In this document: one piece after another, positions 1 through 19,054 of the stretch | Numbering within the stretch: position 1 is the stretch's first letter | Layout of the letters: each line of letters starts with the position of its first letter | NCBI GenBank assembly: GCA_905250115.1 | Contig: CAJNOI010000099.1 | Coordinates: 141,106 to 205,105 of the forward strand | DNA length: 64,000 bases | Source: Adineta steineri | Lineage: Eukaryota > Rotifera > Eurotatoria > Adinetida > Adinetidae | Direction of reading: 5' to 3' | The notes under the pieces: generated by a model | Databases searched by the model: none | Seen by the model: only the letters and a program-made list of their open reading frames with translations | Told to the model about the DNA's origin: nothing | Program-made: the position numbers and the translations under genes

Positions 1-803
1 TACGAGAATAATTACGTGCTAATGGTACACCAAACACATAATCTATTAAAATATGAAAGAAAACATTTTATTTAAGTGACAGAGATACTCAATTAAAACT
101 TGTAGTGTTGATTAGTACACGCCGCATACTCAGGGGCGTTCCCAGAGAGGGAATCAATACCCCCTTCCCAAAAAAAAATTACAAGACTTGGAAGAAGGTA
201 CAGCGCGAAGAGTTTTCAGAAATTTGGAATAACCTTTTTCTGTAATAAACTTTCCTGTAAAGTGGTCAATCCCTCCCTCCCCCTCAAAAACAATTTCTGC
301 AGACGTGCTTGCTCATACCTCTTAGATAATATTAATATTATTTGTATGTTAGATTTCTAAGGAGAATCAACTCCAATGAGCGTTATGTGAAACGCAGATA
401 ACCATGTCAGCTATAATCTATTACAATTTTGTCTCTTATCAACGAAACTTTGATTTCAGTACTAACGAGATCTCTGACAGTTCTATTATGGGCGTTTTAC
501 TTATCTATGCTTCATAGAATAAACAACATGAAACCGTGCTGATTGATGGTGTACTACTGAATTATTATTTTGTATTATTATTGACAACGAGAATTCTCAC
601 AATTTTTATGCCCAAATTAATCTTTCAGCAGCGAAAATAACTGTTTGTATAGGTTAATTATGTATATTACAATAAGAGTTAATTCTTATCTTTTTTGTTA
701 TGATAACAATAGCAGGTTATTTTGGTACATGAAGTTAGCGTGCAACTGCCATAAAAGAAATAGTAAACCTTAGAAATCTAAGATTCTATTCAAAACATAG
801 ATT
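1..803. other. non-coding left edge
   Basis: I see no coding exon on either strand. The stretch holds a decayed inverted-repeat element at 131-311. It is either the 3' flank of the minus-strand carboxylesterase or part of a long intron of that gene running past the window edge. Confidence 0.6.
131..311. mobile_element. decayed hAT-like MITE
   Basis: The left end reads CAGGGGCGTTCCCAG and the reverse complement of the right end reads CAAGCACGTCTGCAG, a degenerate terminal inverted repeat starting with CA. The flanking octamers cgcatact (123-130) and ctcatacc (312-319) match at 6 of 8 positions, as an aged 8-base hAT target duplication would. The interior has runs of C on an AT-rich background and no reading frame. 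The hAT assignment is inferred from terminus style and duplication length only. Confidence 0.4.
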
Positions 804-3181
804 TTAAGAGAATTTGCTATGATAAATGTGGGTGTTTTTTTCGTCATAGACATGCAAAAACAATGATTTTTTTTTCTTCTGACCTAATTCTGCAAAATGG
901 CCAACAGCATCTGGTAAAAGTTTTTGATCTCGAAATGCACTTTTAACTTTAAATGTAGGTCGATGTGCATAAACATAAGCATAATTTGTTGAATTTATCT
1001 TTGGTACCATAGCACGTAAATTTAAACAACGAACCATATGAAAATTAAACATTAAATCCGAAACAAGATCAATATAAAGTTTTAAACGGGTAGTAACATC
1101 CTTATTTGCTAAATAAAAAACAAACTCTTATTATCTCCTAATATTTCATATGAAAATACCTGATAATTCATATTTCTTTTTAACTTTATCCATAAAACAT
1201 TTTCCATGTTGAAAATTTGCATCAATATATCGTTCGATATAATTTACTTTAACAAAACGTTCAAGAAGAACACTTACGTTGAGAGAACTCGATGATTGTT
1301 CAATACTTGCACTTTGTTCTGATATTTCTTTTAATCTTTTATCATTTTCAAGATTTGTTGTAAATGTTATATCGGGTGCAATAATAGCAGTTGAATTCGG
1401 AAAAATAATAGAACGTTTTTCTCTTAATGGAGCTTTACCCATTGATAATGATTGATTTGAAAGTCCATTAAGTAAATGTTTTATATGATATTCAGCAAAA
1501 TATAAACCTTCATTTAATGTCACACCTGTTAAAAAATCAACATTTTTATAAACATCACTTTGTAAAACATTCTCAATTGTATCATTTATAAAATCATAAT
1601 CAATTACAGGATATGGATTATCATCAGCTAAAGAAAAAATTCTTTTGATATATAGAATAAATGAAAATTATCTACCTATATTAAGACTTAAATGAAGACG
1701 ATATATATCTCCATTACTGTTTTCTAATAATTGATAAACACAATTAAACATCTCTTGTTCATCGGAACGTACACAATTAAAATCTTGAGAAAAACGTTCA
1801 AGTAATTTAAATGGATTACGATTGATACTCCATGGTGCTAAGCCAGTACCTGATTGTGATATGACACGTTTTACCATACCACGGCAATAAGGACTTGCTA
1901 AATAAATTTAGAAAAAAAACAAGAAATATATTAAAATAGAATAAATTATTGCCAATGATATACCGGGTATTAACATAACATTTCCAGCACCTGCTGAATG
2001 ACCAGCTAAAACTATTCGATGTGGATCACCACCGAATAAATGTGCATTTTCATATATCCATTCAACAGCTAATAATTGATCCCATAGGCCATAATTACCT
2101 TAAAATGAATATACAGATCTCGTACTCATTCCGGTAAAATTATAATCTGTTAGATTATAAATCAGTATACTAAGCTCAATAACAACATGATAGTCTCATA
2201 TACATGCTAACAAATTTCTCGAAGATTGTAATTTAGTACGAATTTTTTCTTCAAATCAAATTACTTTCAGTGTTAACAAACTAAATGACGTCACTCATTA
2301 TTTTTAATAAACAACTAGCTAGACAATATTGATTAATCCTTATTAAATATAATCCCCCAAGAAAAATAAAATTATTCAAATAATTTTTACCTCGAACTCG
2401 ACTATCTCCACTTGATAAAAATCCATGATAATTCAAACGAAAATTCATTGTTATAACAATAATATCACCTTCACTAGCTAATATACTTCCATCAAATAAT
2501 GATCCACCACCTATAACAGAAAAATTTCAATATGAATTTTCTTTAATTTACATATCTACCTAATTGATTTGAACCACCATGTGAAAATAACATAATAGCT
2601 TTTCGTTCTTCTCCATGACGCAAATCAGCTCGATAGATATTTAATGAAAGACAATTATCATTAAAACTTTGTTGCATAACAAATGAACCATATGAAAGAT
2701 TTTCTGCCATCATAATAGATTGCATACAATATGGACTAAATTTTGTTGCATTTTGTATTGTATAATTAAAACGTTTTTTTATTGGTTTTTTTAATGACTT
2801 AGGTATTTCAGCATAATAAATACCAAGAAATTGATCAACATAACGATTATGATATTTAATTCGTTTACCATGATAAATACCAGTTGAAGATATAAGATAT
2901 GGTCCATGAGCCGTATTCATTTTTCTATTTAATCTATTGAATGAAGATAATTTAAGTAAATCCTCATGCGATACATTTATATTGGAAAAATTTGCTTGGG
3001 TTTCAGTTTGACTACATGTTGTTCGTGTACATTCGGGTAATGTTGAATTAGTTGATAAATGATCAACAATATGTTTAAATGATGGATAAAAATTAATAGA
3101 TGTTGATGAGTATATTATATTACTATGGAATAGTAAAATAAAAAAATAAGTAAAACATCTAATAAGTACATTGTTCACCAT
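804..3181 (-). CDS. secreted type-B carboxylesterase (cholinesterase/neuroligin-like), possibly incomplete at the C terminus
   Basis: An alpha/beta-hydrolase of the carboxylesterase type-B family, in at least six exons. ATG at 3181 opens a hydrophobic signal peptide ([13 protein letters not shown]), so the protein is secreted or membrane-presented. Landmarks in order are [10 protein letters not shown], the disulphide-region motif [35 protein letters not shown], the nucleophile elbow GHSAG (exon about 1966-2100), [12 protein letters not shown], the acid in [10 protein letters not shown], and the histidine in AVGHFAELG (exon about 884-1110). The Ser-Glu-His triad is therefore complete, suggesting a true hydrolase rather than a catalytically dead neuroligin. 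Usual family members have roughly 80 more residues after the histidine, including a W..FA..G.P block, and I cannot find these. The gene either continues beyond the window through a donor near 883 (GTCAGA, weak) or is truncated and ends at the stop near 804. The substrate is unknown. Confidence 0.85.
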
Positions 3182-4249
3182 GATGAATTTCAGACAAATG
3201 ATAGATGATATATAGTTTAGAAATGAATGATTGTCTTGAAAGAGAAAAAAATGTCATCAACATCAATAGAAATGACAACAACATTGTCATACATGTATGA
3301 ATCTGAAATTGTCTAATCCATTTTTGATCATACAGATAATTGATTGTTCTAGGTGATCGCTTGAATAAACAACTCTAAATATATGGAATTATCTGAGATG
3401 TTAATAAACATATAAAAAAAGACGAGGTAGTTTATTAGCTATCATATCAAAGATTGTATTAAAACAAAAAAAGAAGACGTAAGAGAATGTTTGTTATTCT
3501 AGTTAGATGAGATCATTGAATATTGATATGTACATGTATATTCAAGAAAAGATGGAAACTCAACAATACTCTCTATTAGAAAAAAACAAAAGATGTTGCA
3601 TGTTATTAAGAATTCGTTAGCCGAAACTAAATTCTATATAATCTATTCGTCCAATCACATCATTATAGTCTGTGATAGACTGAATATTAGAATAAAAGAT
3701 AATCTTGATAATGTAGGCACCTAATATTAATCTATTTCATCATGCTACAATAACACGCACAAAAGAAAGTAAACTGTATAGATTGACATGTTTTTCTACG
3801 TCAAATCTATATTCGTCAAAGAAAAAAGAAACGCTATAGTGTTTGTTTTATATTCGTCAATCTACACTTCTAATTCACCTTTTATATATCAACAATGATG
3901 TCAACATTCAATGATAGCTGTCATCTTATAAAAGAGAGAATAGATACATATTTTATGCATATTGATAAATTGATAGTTGAATAGATCCGACAGCCAATTA
4001 GGAAAAGTTTACATATCTGCCACTCGTTTTTATACGATGGATTATTGTTCATTGATGAGAATCATATGTATAAAAAAAGTTTTTTTTTTGTTATCTTTTT
4101 TTGAGATAATAAGAGTATCGTATTTGTGTTTTCTCTTTTAAATCTCATACAGACGAAGAAAAAAAAACATTGGAAAAAAAAGAGATAATTATATCAAAGA
4201 AAATACTGAATATTTAACAAGAAAATGAATAAAAATTGATTAAAATTTG
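3182..4249. other. intergenic, upstream of carboxylesterase
   Basis: AT-rich sequence between the carboxylesterase start and the end of ABHD13. I see no coding potential or RNA gene. It presumably contains the esterase promoter and the ABHD13 3' UTR. Confidence 0.6.
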
Positions 4250-5916
4250 TTAGTTAATTAAAGCCAGTGGATGACGATATCGGTTCTGATAATGTTGAAC
4301 ACTAGAAATAAACAATATAAATTATAAAATCAATAAAAAACATAGGAAGAATTTACTTCAACAAGAAATTTATTTATCTGAGTTGCATAGTTTCGTGAAA
4401 GCCATGTTGTATTATGTTGACCATCAGAAAATACAATTAATTGTTTCTTTGAACTCGTACATTCCTTTATTGAAAAAAAAAGTAAATAATTAAATCGAAA
4501 AATTTCGTATTAACAAACCTCATGTAATTTTTGCATCATTTGTGGAGGAACTAATTCATCTTGTTCACCGGAAAGAAAAAGTACTGGTACTTTTATATGA
4601 CGAATCTTTGTAATCGATGAGAACTAGATTTTCATCAAAAAAGAAAAGTGAATTCATAGGTTTTTTTTTTCTTCTTAAATCATACCATATTTTTATAGTA
4701 ACAAGAAGGTATATAATCAAGTATAAAAACTTGAAATAATCGTTTAGCCATACCAGGAATCGATGTAAATGTATTTTCAACAATAACACAATATAACGGT
4801 GGTGTTGCTTCTGTTTCAGCAAGATGAGAAGCTTTAGAAAGAAAATAAGAAAATAAATGAATATTTATTATTAAGTTAAGTTTTACCAAGATGCAATGCA
4901 ACAGCACCACCAAGTGAACGACCAAATATAAAGATCTTTTCTTGATTAAGATCCGTACGTGTACGAATATAATCATAGACAGCTTGTGCATCTATATAAA
5001 GACCTGTTTCCGATGGTGTACCAGTTGATTTTCCGTAACCACGGTAATCAAAGAGAAGAATATTGATATTACATGCTTGATACAGTAAATGAGCATTGTG
5101 TAATCTAATTGAAAAGAAAAATTAGATTCTTATAGTTATTAAGTGCAAAAAAAAAGTGTGTTATTTACCGATGTCCAATATTTCCAGCATTTCCATGAAA
5201 AAAGACTAATGTTGCACATTCATTTGTTCGTTGCATTTGTGTTAATAAATATCCATGTAATTTTTCTTTATCAGCTGTTTCAATTGTTACTGTTTCATAT
5301 TCCATATGAAATAAATCTGGCGTTTGAACGATTGTTCGTGCTGTATCTGGTTCATTTGGTTGAAATAATAACATATCTTGTAAGCCATAAAGTGAAGCTA
5401 GAATAAAATAATTTTATTGAAAAATTTATTTGACTTTATTTTTTCAAGCATGAAGAATAAACTAATATGAATAGAATATATGTTGATCTACATACTTATT
5501 CATTATCGACAACAACAAAAAGAAACGATGCTTTATCACCTGTATGAGATTTATAAAAGAAAATCTTATTCTTTGACTTCTTTTTTACGATTCAGTTTTT
5601 TTTAGAAAGAAAAATATATAGCAAACAAATACTTACAGAGTATTCCGCATATAATAAATAAAATTAATACGAAATTTCCAAATAATTGATAGAATAGATA
5701 GAATAAAAATAATGATAAACCAAATACTAATGATATTTCATGAATTATATTCGATAAAACTAATCTATTATTATAAATTAATCCTGAATTTGTTAATAAA
5801 TGATATTTATTTCGTAAACAACTTTGACTTAATGATCTATACATAGACGAGAGACATCGTGAAAACATAATGAATGCGGAACAACAATGACGTCTTGTTA
5901 AATTACGTATCGACAT
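4250..5916 (-). CDS. ABHD13: ABHD13-type alpha/beta hydrolase
   Basis: Membrane-anchored serine hydrolase of the ABHD13/BEM46 group; its physiological substrate is poorly known, with a depalmitoylase/thioesterase-like role suggested for relatives. Exon 1 (5637-5916) starts at ATG 5916 and carries a hydrophobic segment ([15 protein letters not shown] onward) expected to anchor the protein. Exon 2 (about 5170-5399) holds [12 protein letters not shown], the oxyanion-hole HGNAGN motif. Exon 3 has [11 protein letters not shown] and the nucleophile elbow GRSLGG. The next has [12 protein letters not shown] and YIPSCYYKN, diagnostic of ABHD13. The last exons have the acid in [13 protein letters not shown] and the histidine in [10 protein letters not shown], then a stop at 4250-4252. 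The triad is complete. The start lies only 118 bases downstream of the HERPUD stop on the same strand, and a polypyrimidine-CTAG acceptor-like site (AG at 5968-5969) sits between them. Confidence 0.93.
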
Positions 5917-6034
5917 AAACCAAAGAATAGAACATTAAATAAATTCTTTAGAAACATATCTATTCATCTAGAAAAACAAAACATTTATACACAATAAAAA
6001 AACAACAAAATAAAGAAATTTTTATTTAATAAAG

Positions 6035-9000
6035 TTAAATATGTTGTTGAGGTCTTTCTGGAATTAATGATGAAAAAAATGTTGATACAGCTGTAAATAA
6101 TAGACGTGCTGGTGTTATTTGATTATCAGTAGCAGATTCTGTTGTAGGCGGTGTAACGGTAGAAGACTAAATAGAAACAAAAAATGATATATTTATTATC
6201 AATCACGATATTATCATTAAAGTTTATAATTTCACACTTTTGATTTATGTTTACATTAGAATCTATAAGTTTAAGTATTTATGAACGAAAGATGAAAAGT
6301 TTTTCTTATAATTTTATATTAAATTAACATTAATTCGCTGAGTCCCGAAGACATATATATATAGGGAAAAATGTGTTTTGATCACCAAATATAATCAAGA
6401 CATGCGCTGATTAAAATAGGACAAAATTTGGGGATATAGGTATGGGTGAGGTTGTGGGTGTTGGTATGGGCGAGGTTGTGGGTGCGAGTGTGGGTGGGTA
6501 TGGATGCCCCTTGTTTAAAGAGAGCAACCACACCCACATCCTTAGCTGTTTCATGTGCTCTAAATAATGTGTTTCTTTCTATCTGTCATTGTTAGTTTAA
6601 TCAAAAATAAATTTAGTGATCAAAATATTCATTTTTTATGATCACTTCGCAGCTATCAAATTTGGTGATTAAAAAATACCAACCTATATATATATATAGG
6701 TCCTGATGCTGTTATTTGATAAATATGTCTCGAGTATATTATTTAATTGTTTAGAACATCTTTTTATCGTTTATTAAATGCAATTCATCTTTCTTTCCTT
6801 TCTGCTTGTGAGTATAACACGAACATTTTCTTTTACTCCAATGCATTTCAATATGATAGTATACAGTATATTTGTTATTCACAAAATATAGAACAATATT
6901 TCTTACGACTTGTTCGATTTTCGGCTTGAAATAATTAGAAGAGTTTTGATAAAGTACGAACTACAAAGAGCGACTACTGCTCTTCACTTAGTCCACAAGC
7001 ATTCTTTAAGGAAATACATCGTTTACATGTCGCATAATATTCGAAATTTTGCGAAAAAATAGTCGGGAGTCAATGGGTTGAAGGAAATCATACTATTTAT
7101 ACACTAACAACAGTGTAAATTGTAGAAATATATATATACTTTCGGATTTTATTTTACATTAGTACTATTCAAATATTGAGTGAGTAGACAAGAAATTCAA
7201 TATTAGTAGAAGTACAATATTAAATAGATACTTCACTTTATCAAAAATAAATCGCGTTTAAGTGGTTTTTTGATTAAATTTTACGGTCTATAGATACATT
7301 AGAATATGTCACTTGAAGAAAAATGTACTTAATCGTAATAAATAAATTATGTTTCAATATGAAAAACAAGAATTTGTCAGAACTATTAATATAATAATCT
7401 ATTCAAAATATGATCTTGAGGAAATGCTAAACTAATTAATTTATTTTTCTATTCTAAACACATACTTCTTGAAGCTGTATATCATTAGAATTTTGTTCAT
7501 CATTTTGTATTTGTTCTATATCAATTTCTTCATTCATTCCTTGTTCAACATCATTGCCTGCTGCTTGTTCAACTATATGTGGTATTTGTTGATTTTGTGC
7601 ATGTCGACGTTGTTGAATAGATAAATAACCACGACAATGTCTAATTTTTTTTCATACGATAATAACAATATATAAAGTCAAAATATTCTAAACTTACAAA
7701 TATACTAATGCAAAAATAATAAATATAAGAAAAAAATGATTAAATGTTGAATAAAAATAAATAATTGAGCAAAGAATAAAGATTTCAATGATAATATGTA
7801 ATGTTCGTAATAAATCATTTTCTTGATTGACATTATTATTATTTGTAACGGGTGTTGCAGGTGAAACAGTAATAGAAGGAGATGGAATAGATGTATTTGT
7901 TATTGGTCGTTGATGAACAAAATTATTTTGACTAAAATTAAAAAACAATAATCGAATCTCTTCTTTAATCTTTACTTACTACATTCGATGATGTGTATGG
8001 CAATATTGTAGATATGTTTGTGTATCAGAATTAGATGTTAAGCAAATCCCATATGGATTCGACATGAATCTAATCGAAAAAGAAAAGTTAAATTTTTTTT
8101 TTCGATAAACAAAATTTACTGATGAAGTTGTTGTTGATATTTATTTAATTCATTAATATATCGTTCATATGTAGATGAATGTAAAGAAGTCGATGATGAT
8201 TGTTCGGTATGACTAGATGAGTTGGCTGCTGTTGTTGTTGTTTGTTGAGGAATGGTTGATGACTTAATTGATAAGAAATTTATTGAAAGTATATATATTA
8301 AATAATCTTACGATTTCATTTTTATCTGAATCAAGCACGAGATGTACCAAGAATGGTGAATCTATATTTGACTAATACAAAAGTAAAGAACGATTGAAAT
8401 CGTGTACTTTTTATTTTTCATTATTAATCCGAAGAAATCGTATAAAATAATTAAGTGCAATATTCATGAGTACTTTCGATTAAAAATAAATGTGAACTAG
8501 ATTTGTTTGTAGTTCGAATTCTCAATATAATTAAAAACAAATAATGAATATTTTATGATCATATAGAAATAAGTAGCGAATAATTGTTTTACAAATACAT
8601 TTGAATTTTTCAAAAAAAGCATGACAGACATATATCAATGGATTCATTAACTAACAAAATTAAAAGATCATTTTCATGGTTATTAACAAAATAATACACG
8701 TAGACAAATATGGTTTATTTCAATCAGACTACACATATTTCAAAGGTAGATATAATGATTATTGTCTTACCTTAATAAATACTTGATTAAGTATATTTTT
8801 ATTATCCAATAATTTTCCTGAATGAATTAAACGTTGATTTTTTGGTAACTGGAAAATTTAATTAAAAAAATAAAATAAAATGAAATATATATGTGTGGAT
8901 ATTCTTACTGGTTTAGTTGGATGATTTATTGTTATAGTTTGTTTGAGATTATAGATAGTTGAAGATGATAGAATATCAATAGAAAAATCTGCATATTTAT

Positions 9001-9049
9001 TATTCGCACAACGAATAATTATATGAATTGTTTCATTTACTGTTGCCAT
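6035..9049 (-). CDS. HERPUD: HERPUD-like ubiquitin-like-domain ER membrane protein
   Basis: Homologue of Herp (HERPUD1/2), which scaffolds the HRD1 ubiquitin-ligase complex in ER-associated degradation. Exon 1 (ATG 9049) encodes the N-terminal ubiquitin-like fold (TIHIIIRCANNKYADFSIDI); the next gives LPKNQRLIHSGKLLDNKNIL, matching the RLIYSGKLL signature of Herp. A linker rich in Gln, Thr and Ser follows, with a PYG.C...TYLQYC..H segment. The membrane hairpin (IIIEIFILCSIIYFYSTFNHFFLIFIIFA, split here as IIIEIFILCSIIYFY and STFNHFFLIFIIFA) lies in the exon near 7694-7930. The last exon (6035-6168) ends with FTAVSTFFSSLIPERP, nearly the Herp C-terminal signature. The intron before the last exon is about 1.3 kb and contains a palindromic element with a G-rich minisatellite; most others are short. 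It is divergent from PTEN, sharing about 577 bases, and directly upstream of ABHD13. In vertebrates HERPUD1 is induced by the unfolded protein response; I did not identify an ER-stress element here. Confidence 0.9.
6353..6700. mobile_element. palindromic MITE-like element in a HERPUD intron
   Basis: A left arm with TATATATATAGG followed by ttttgATCACCAAAT (to 6390) is answered on the right by ATTTGGTGAT (6660-6669) leading into CCTATATATATA (6683 onward). A second inverted copy, ATTTAGTGATCAAAATAT, lies at 6610-6627. The interior carries the G-rich minisatellite. Exact ends and target duplication are not clear, so the mobile origin is an inference. Confidence 0.4.
6439..6510 (+). repeat. G-rich 24-base minisatellite
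   Basis: Two adjacent 24-base units (6439-6462 and 6463-6486) start GGTATGGGYGAGG and end TTGTGGGTG plus two variable bases, followed by a degenerate partial unit with TGTGGGTGGG. The plus strand is G-rich and could form a G-quadruplex. TGTGGG-type hexamers recall telomeric repeats described for bdelloid rotifers. Confidence 0.7.
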
Positions 9050-9626
9050 CTTTATTTTTTATAAAAACAATTTATTTAAGTTCAATAGGAAAAGAAGAAA
9101 TATGCTTCAATAGTCAGGCGTTTTATTTTCTATTGCTACAATGTCTATCCAATAGCAAGACAATGAACGACATTGAAAGAGGTCGTTCATATCGTTTCAA
9201 TGAATCATTTGATTAGATAAATGTTCTCGACTTGTCTATTGTTAGTTTCTCGAATATTTTTTCTTCTATAAATTCCAACGATCAAATCAATAAAAAAACT
9301 TGTTTTTTTCTTGAAGATTACTTCATCTTTTATCTGTCTTTTTTTATTTATTTCTAATTTGTAAATTTTTTTCTTCTCTAACAAATATAATCAAAAGAAC
9401 AGAAACAAAAAAAAATATGAGAGAACATCGTGACATTGAGGAAAAAAAATAAAATTCTTTCCTATTCTCGTTTTTTCTTGTAATCGATGTTAGAAGGATG
9501 TTGATTATCGTTTAAAACAACATTGCTTTTTCTTTACGATTGACTAAATATTTAAGAAAAAATCATTAATATTACATCAATCATGTCAACATGACCTTTT
9601 ACGATGTTTTTTTGAAATAAATTTAG
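9050..9626. promoter_or_regulatory. shared divergent HERPUD/PTEN upstream region
   Basis: About 577 bases separate two divergent start codons. The sequence is AT-rich with poly-T and poly-A runs and no coding potential. It must hold promoter elements of both genes unless one uses a distant start. I see no clear TATA box. The 3' end (ATTTAG immediately before ATG 9627) resembles a splice acceptor. Confidence 0.45.
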
Positions 9627-18001
<8,375 letters not shown>

Positions 18002-19054
18002 GAAAAGGATTTTGTTATGTTCTATTTTTTTTTTGTATAAAACGGCTTGGTTCCGTTACTAAGAAGCAAACATGAAACATTCATTTGCGTGCGTCTCACT
18101 TTCTCTCTCTGTCTGTTACTTTCTTTACTTTTGAACGATATCCTTCCCGCCATCTTCTTTTCTTGCAATGCTGTCTGTCTATTTATATATGTTTCATCAC
18201 TATAACGACTATCTGATATTAGAATTAACTGCTCAGGCAGACAGATATTCTTTTCTCTCATATATTTATATATGTCTGTAATAAAAGTAAACAAAAACTA
18301 ATTTTCATTTTTTCTGCTTCTTTCAATATTATATTTCATAAGAAATTTAATAGTATGTTTCATAGATAATAAGCAAATTTTACGTCAGGAGAATGATGAC
18401 TCATGTATTGCGCATGTTTGACATACTATTGGAAAAGTCGAACGAATCAAAATATATAGTTTATTTTCGGATTTTAAAACACGCACGTGTTATAGATAAT
18501 TTAAGTAGACTATTAATGTTGAGAAGTTATTAAAATAATGTGCAGATAAAATTAACATTTTATTTTTCTATTATTCATCATGTTCTTTCTTTTCCTACTA
18601 AAATAGATGAGTAATATGAAAAATTATAGTATATAAGAAAATGAGATGCACTGATTATTGTTATATTTTTTTGTAATACAAAAGTGTAAGACTGTTATTC
18701 TTTGTAGAACATTCTGTGTTTCGTTTTAACATTATCATTTTGTCTCGTAAAGTTCGAAAGTTGACCTTTGTTTCTATTCGAGACTTTTCCTCGGATCATA
18801 TTTAGACGTCACAAGGTAAATCAGACCATATGATGTACCTTTTTTAGATACGAACCATAAGCATATATCACATAGGTGACTTCATGTTTACTTTTTTTCG
18901 TTCTGTAATCAAAAGGTATGGCGAGATGTTTCCTATTGGATCCTGCTGCCCTGTAAAAATTTAATGAAAAACAAATAGTCTCAAAATTTCGCATAATAAA
19001 TATCGGAAGATTCTCAAGTTGTTTTCATATTTTTTAGATAATAATAAAAATATA
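18002..19054. other. intergenic between SEC14L1 and NPC1
   Basis: No coding exon or structured RNA recognised. Just before NPC1 a TTTTTTAG acceptor-like site (AG at 19036-19037) lies 17 bases upstream of the ATG. Confidence 0.6.
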
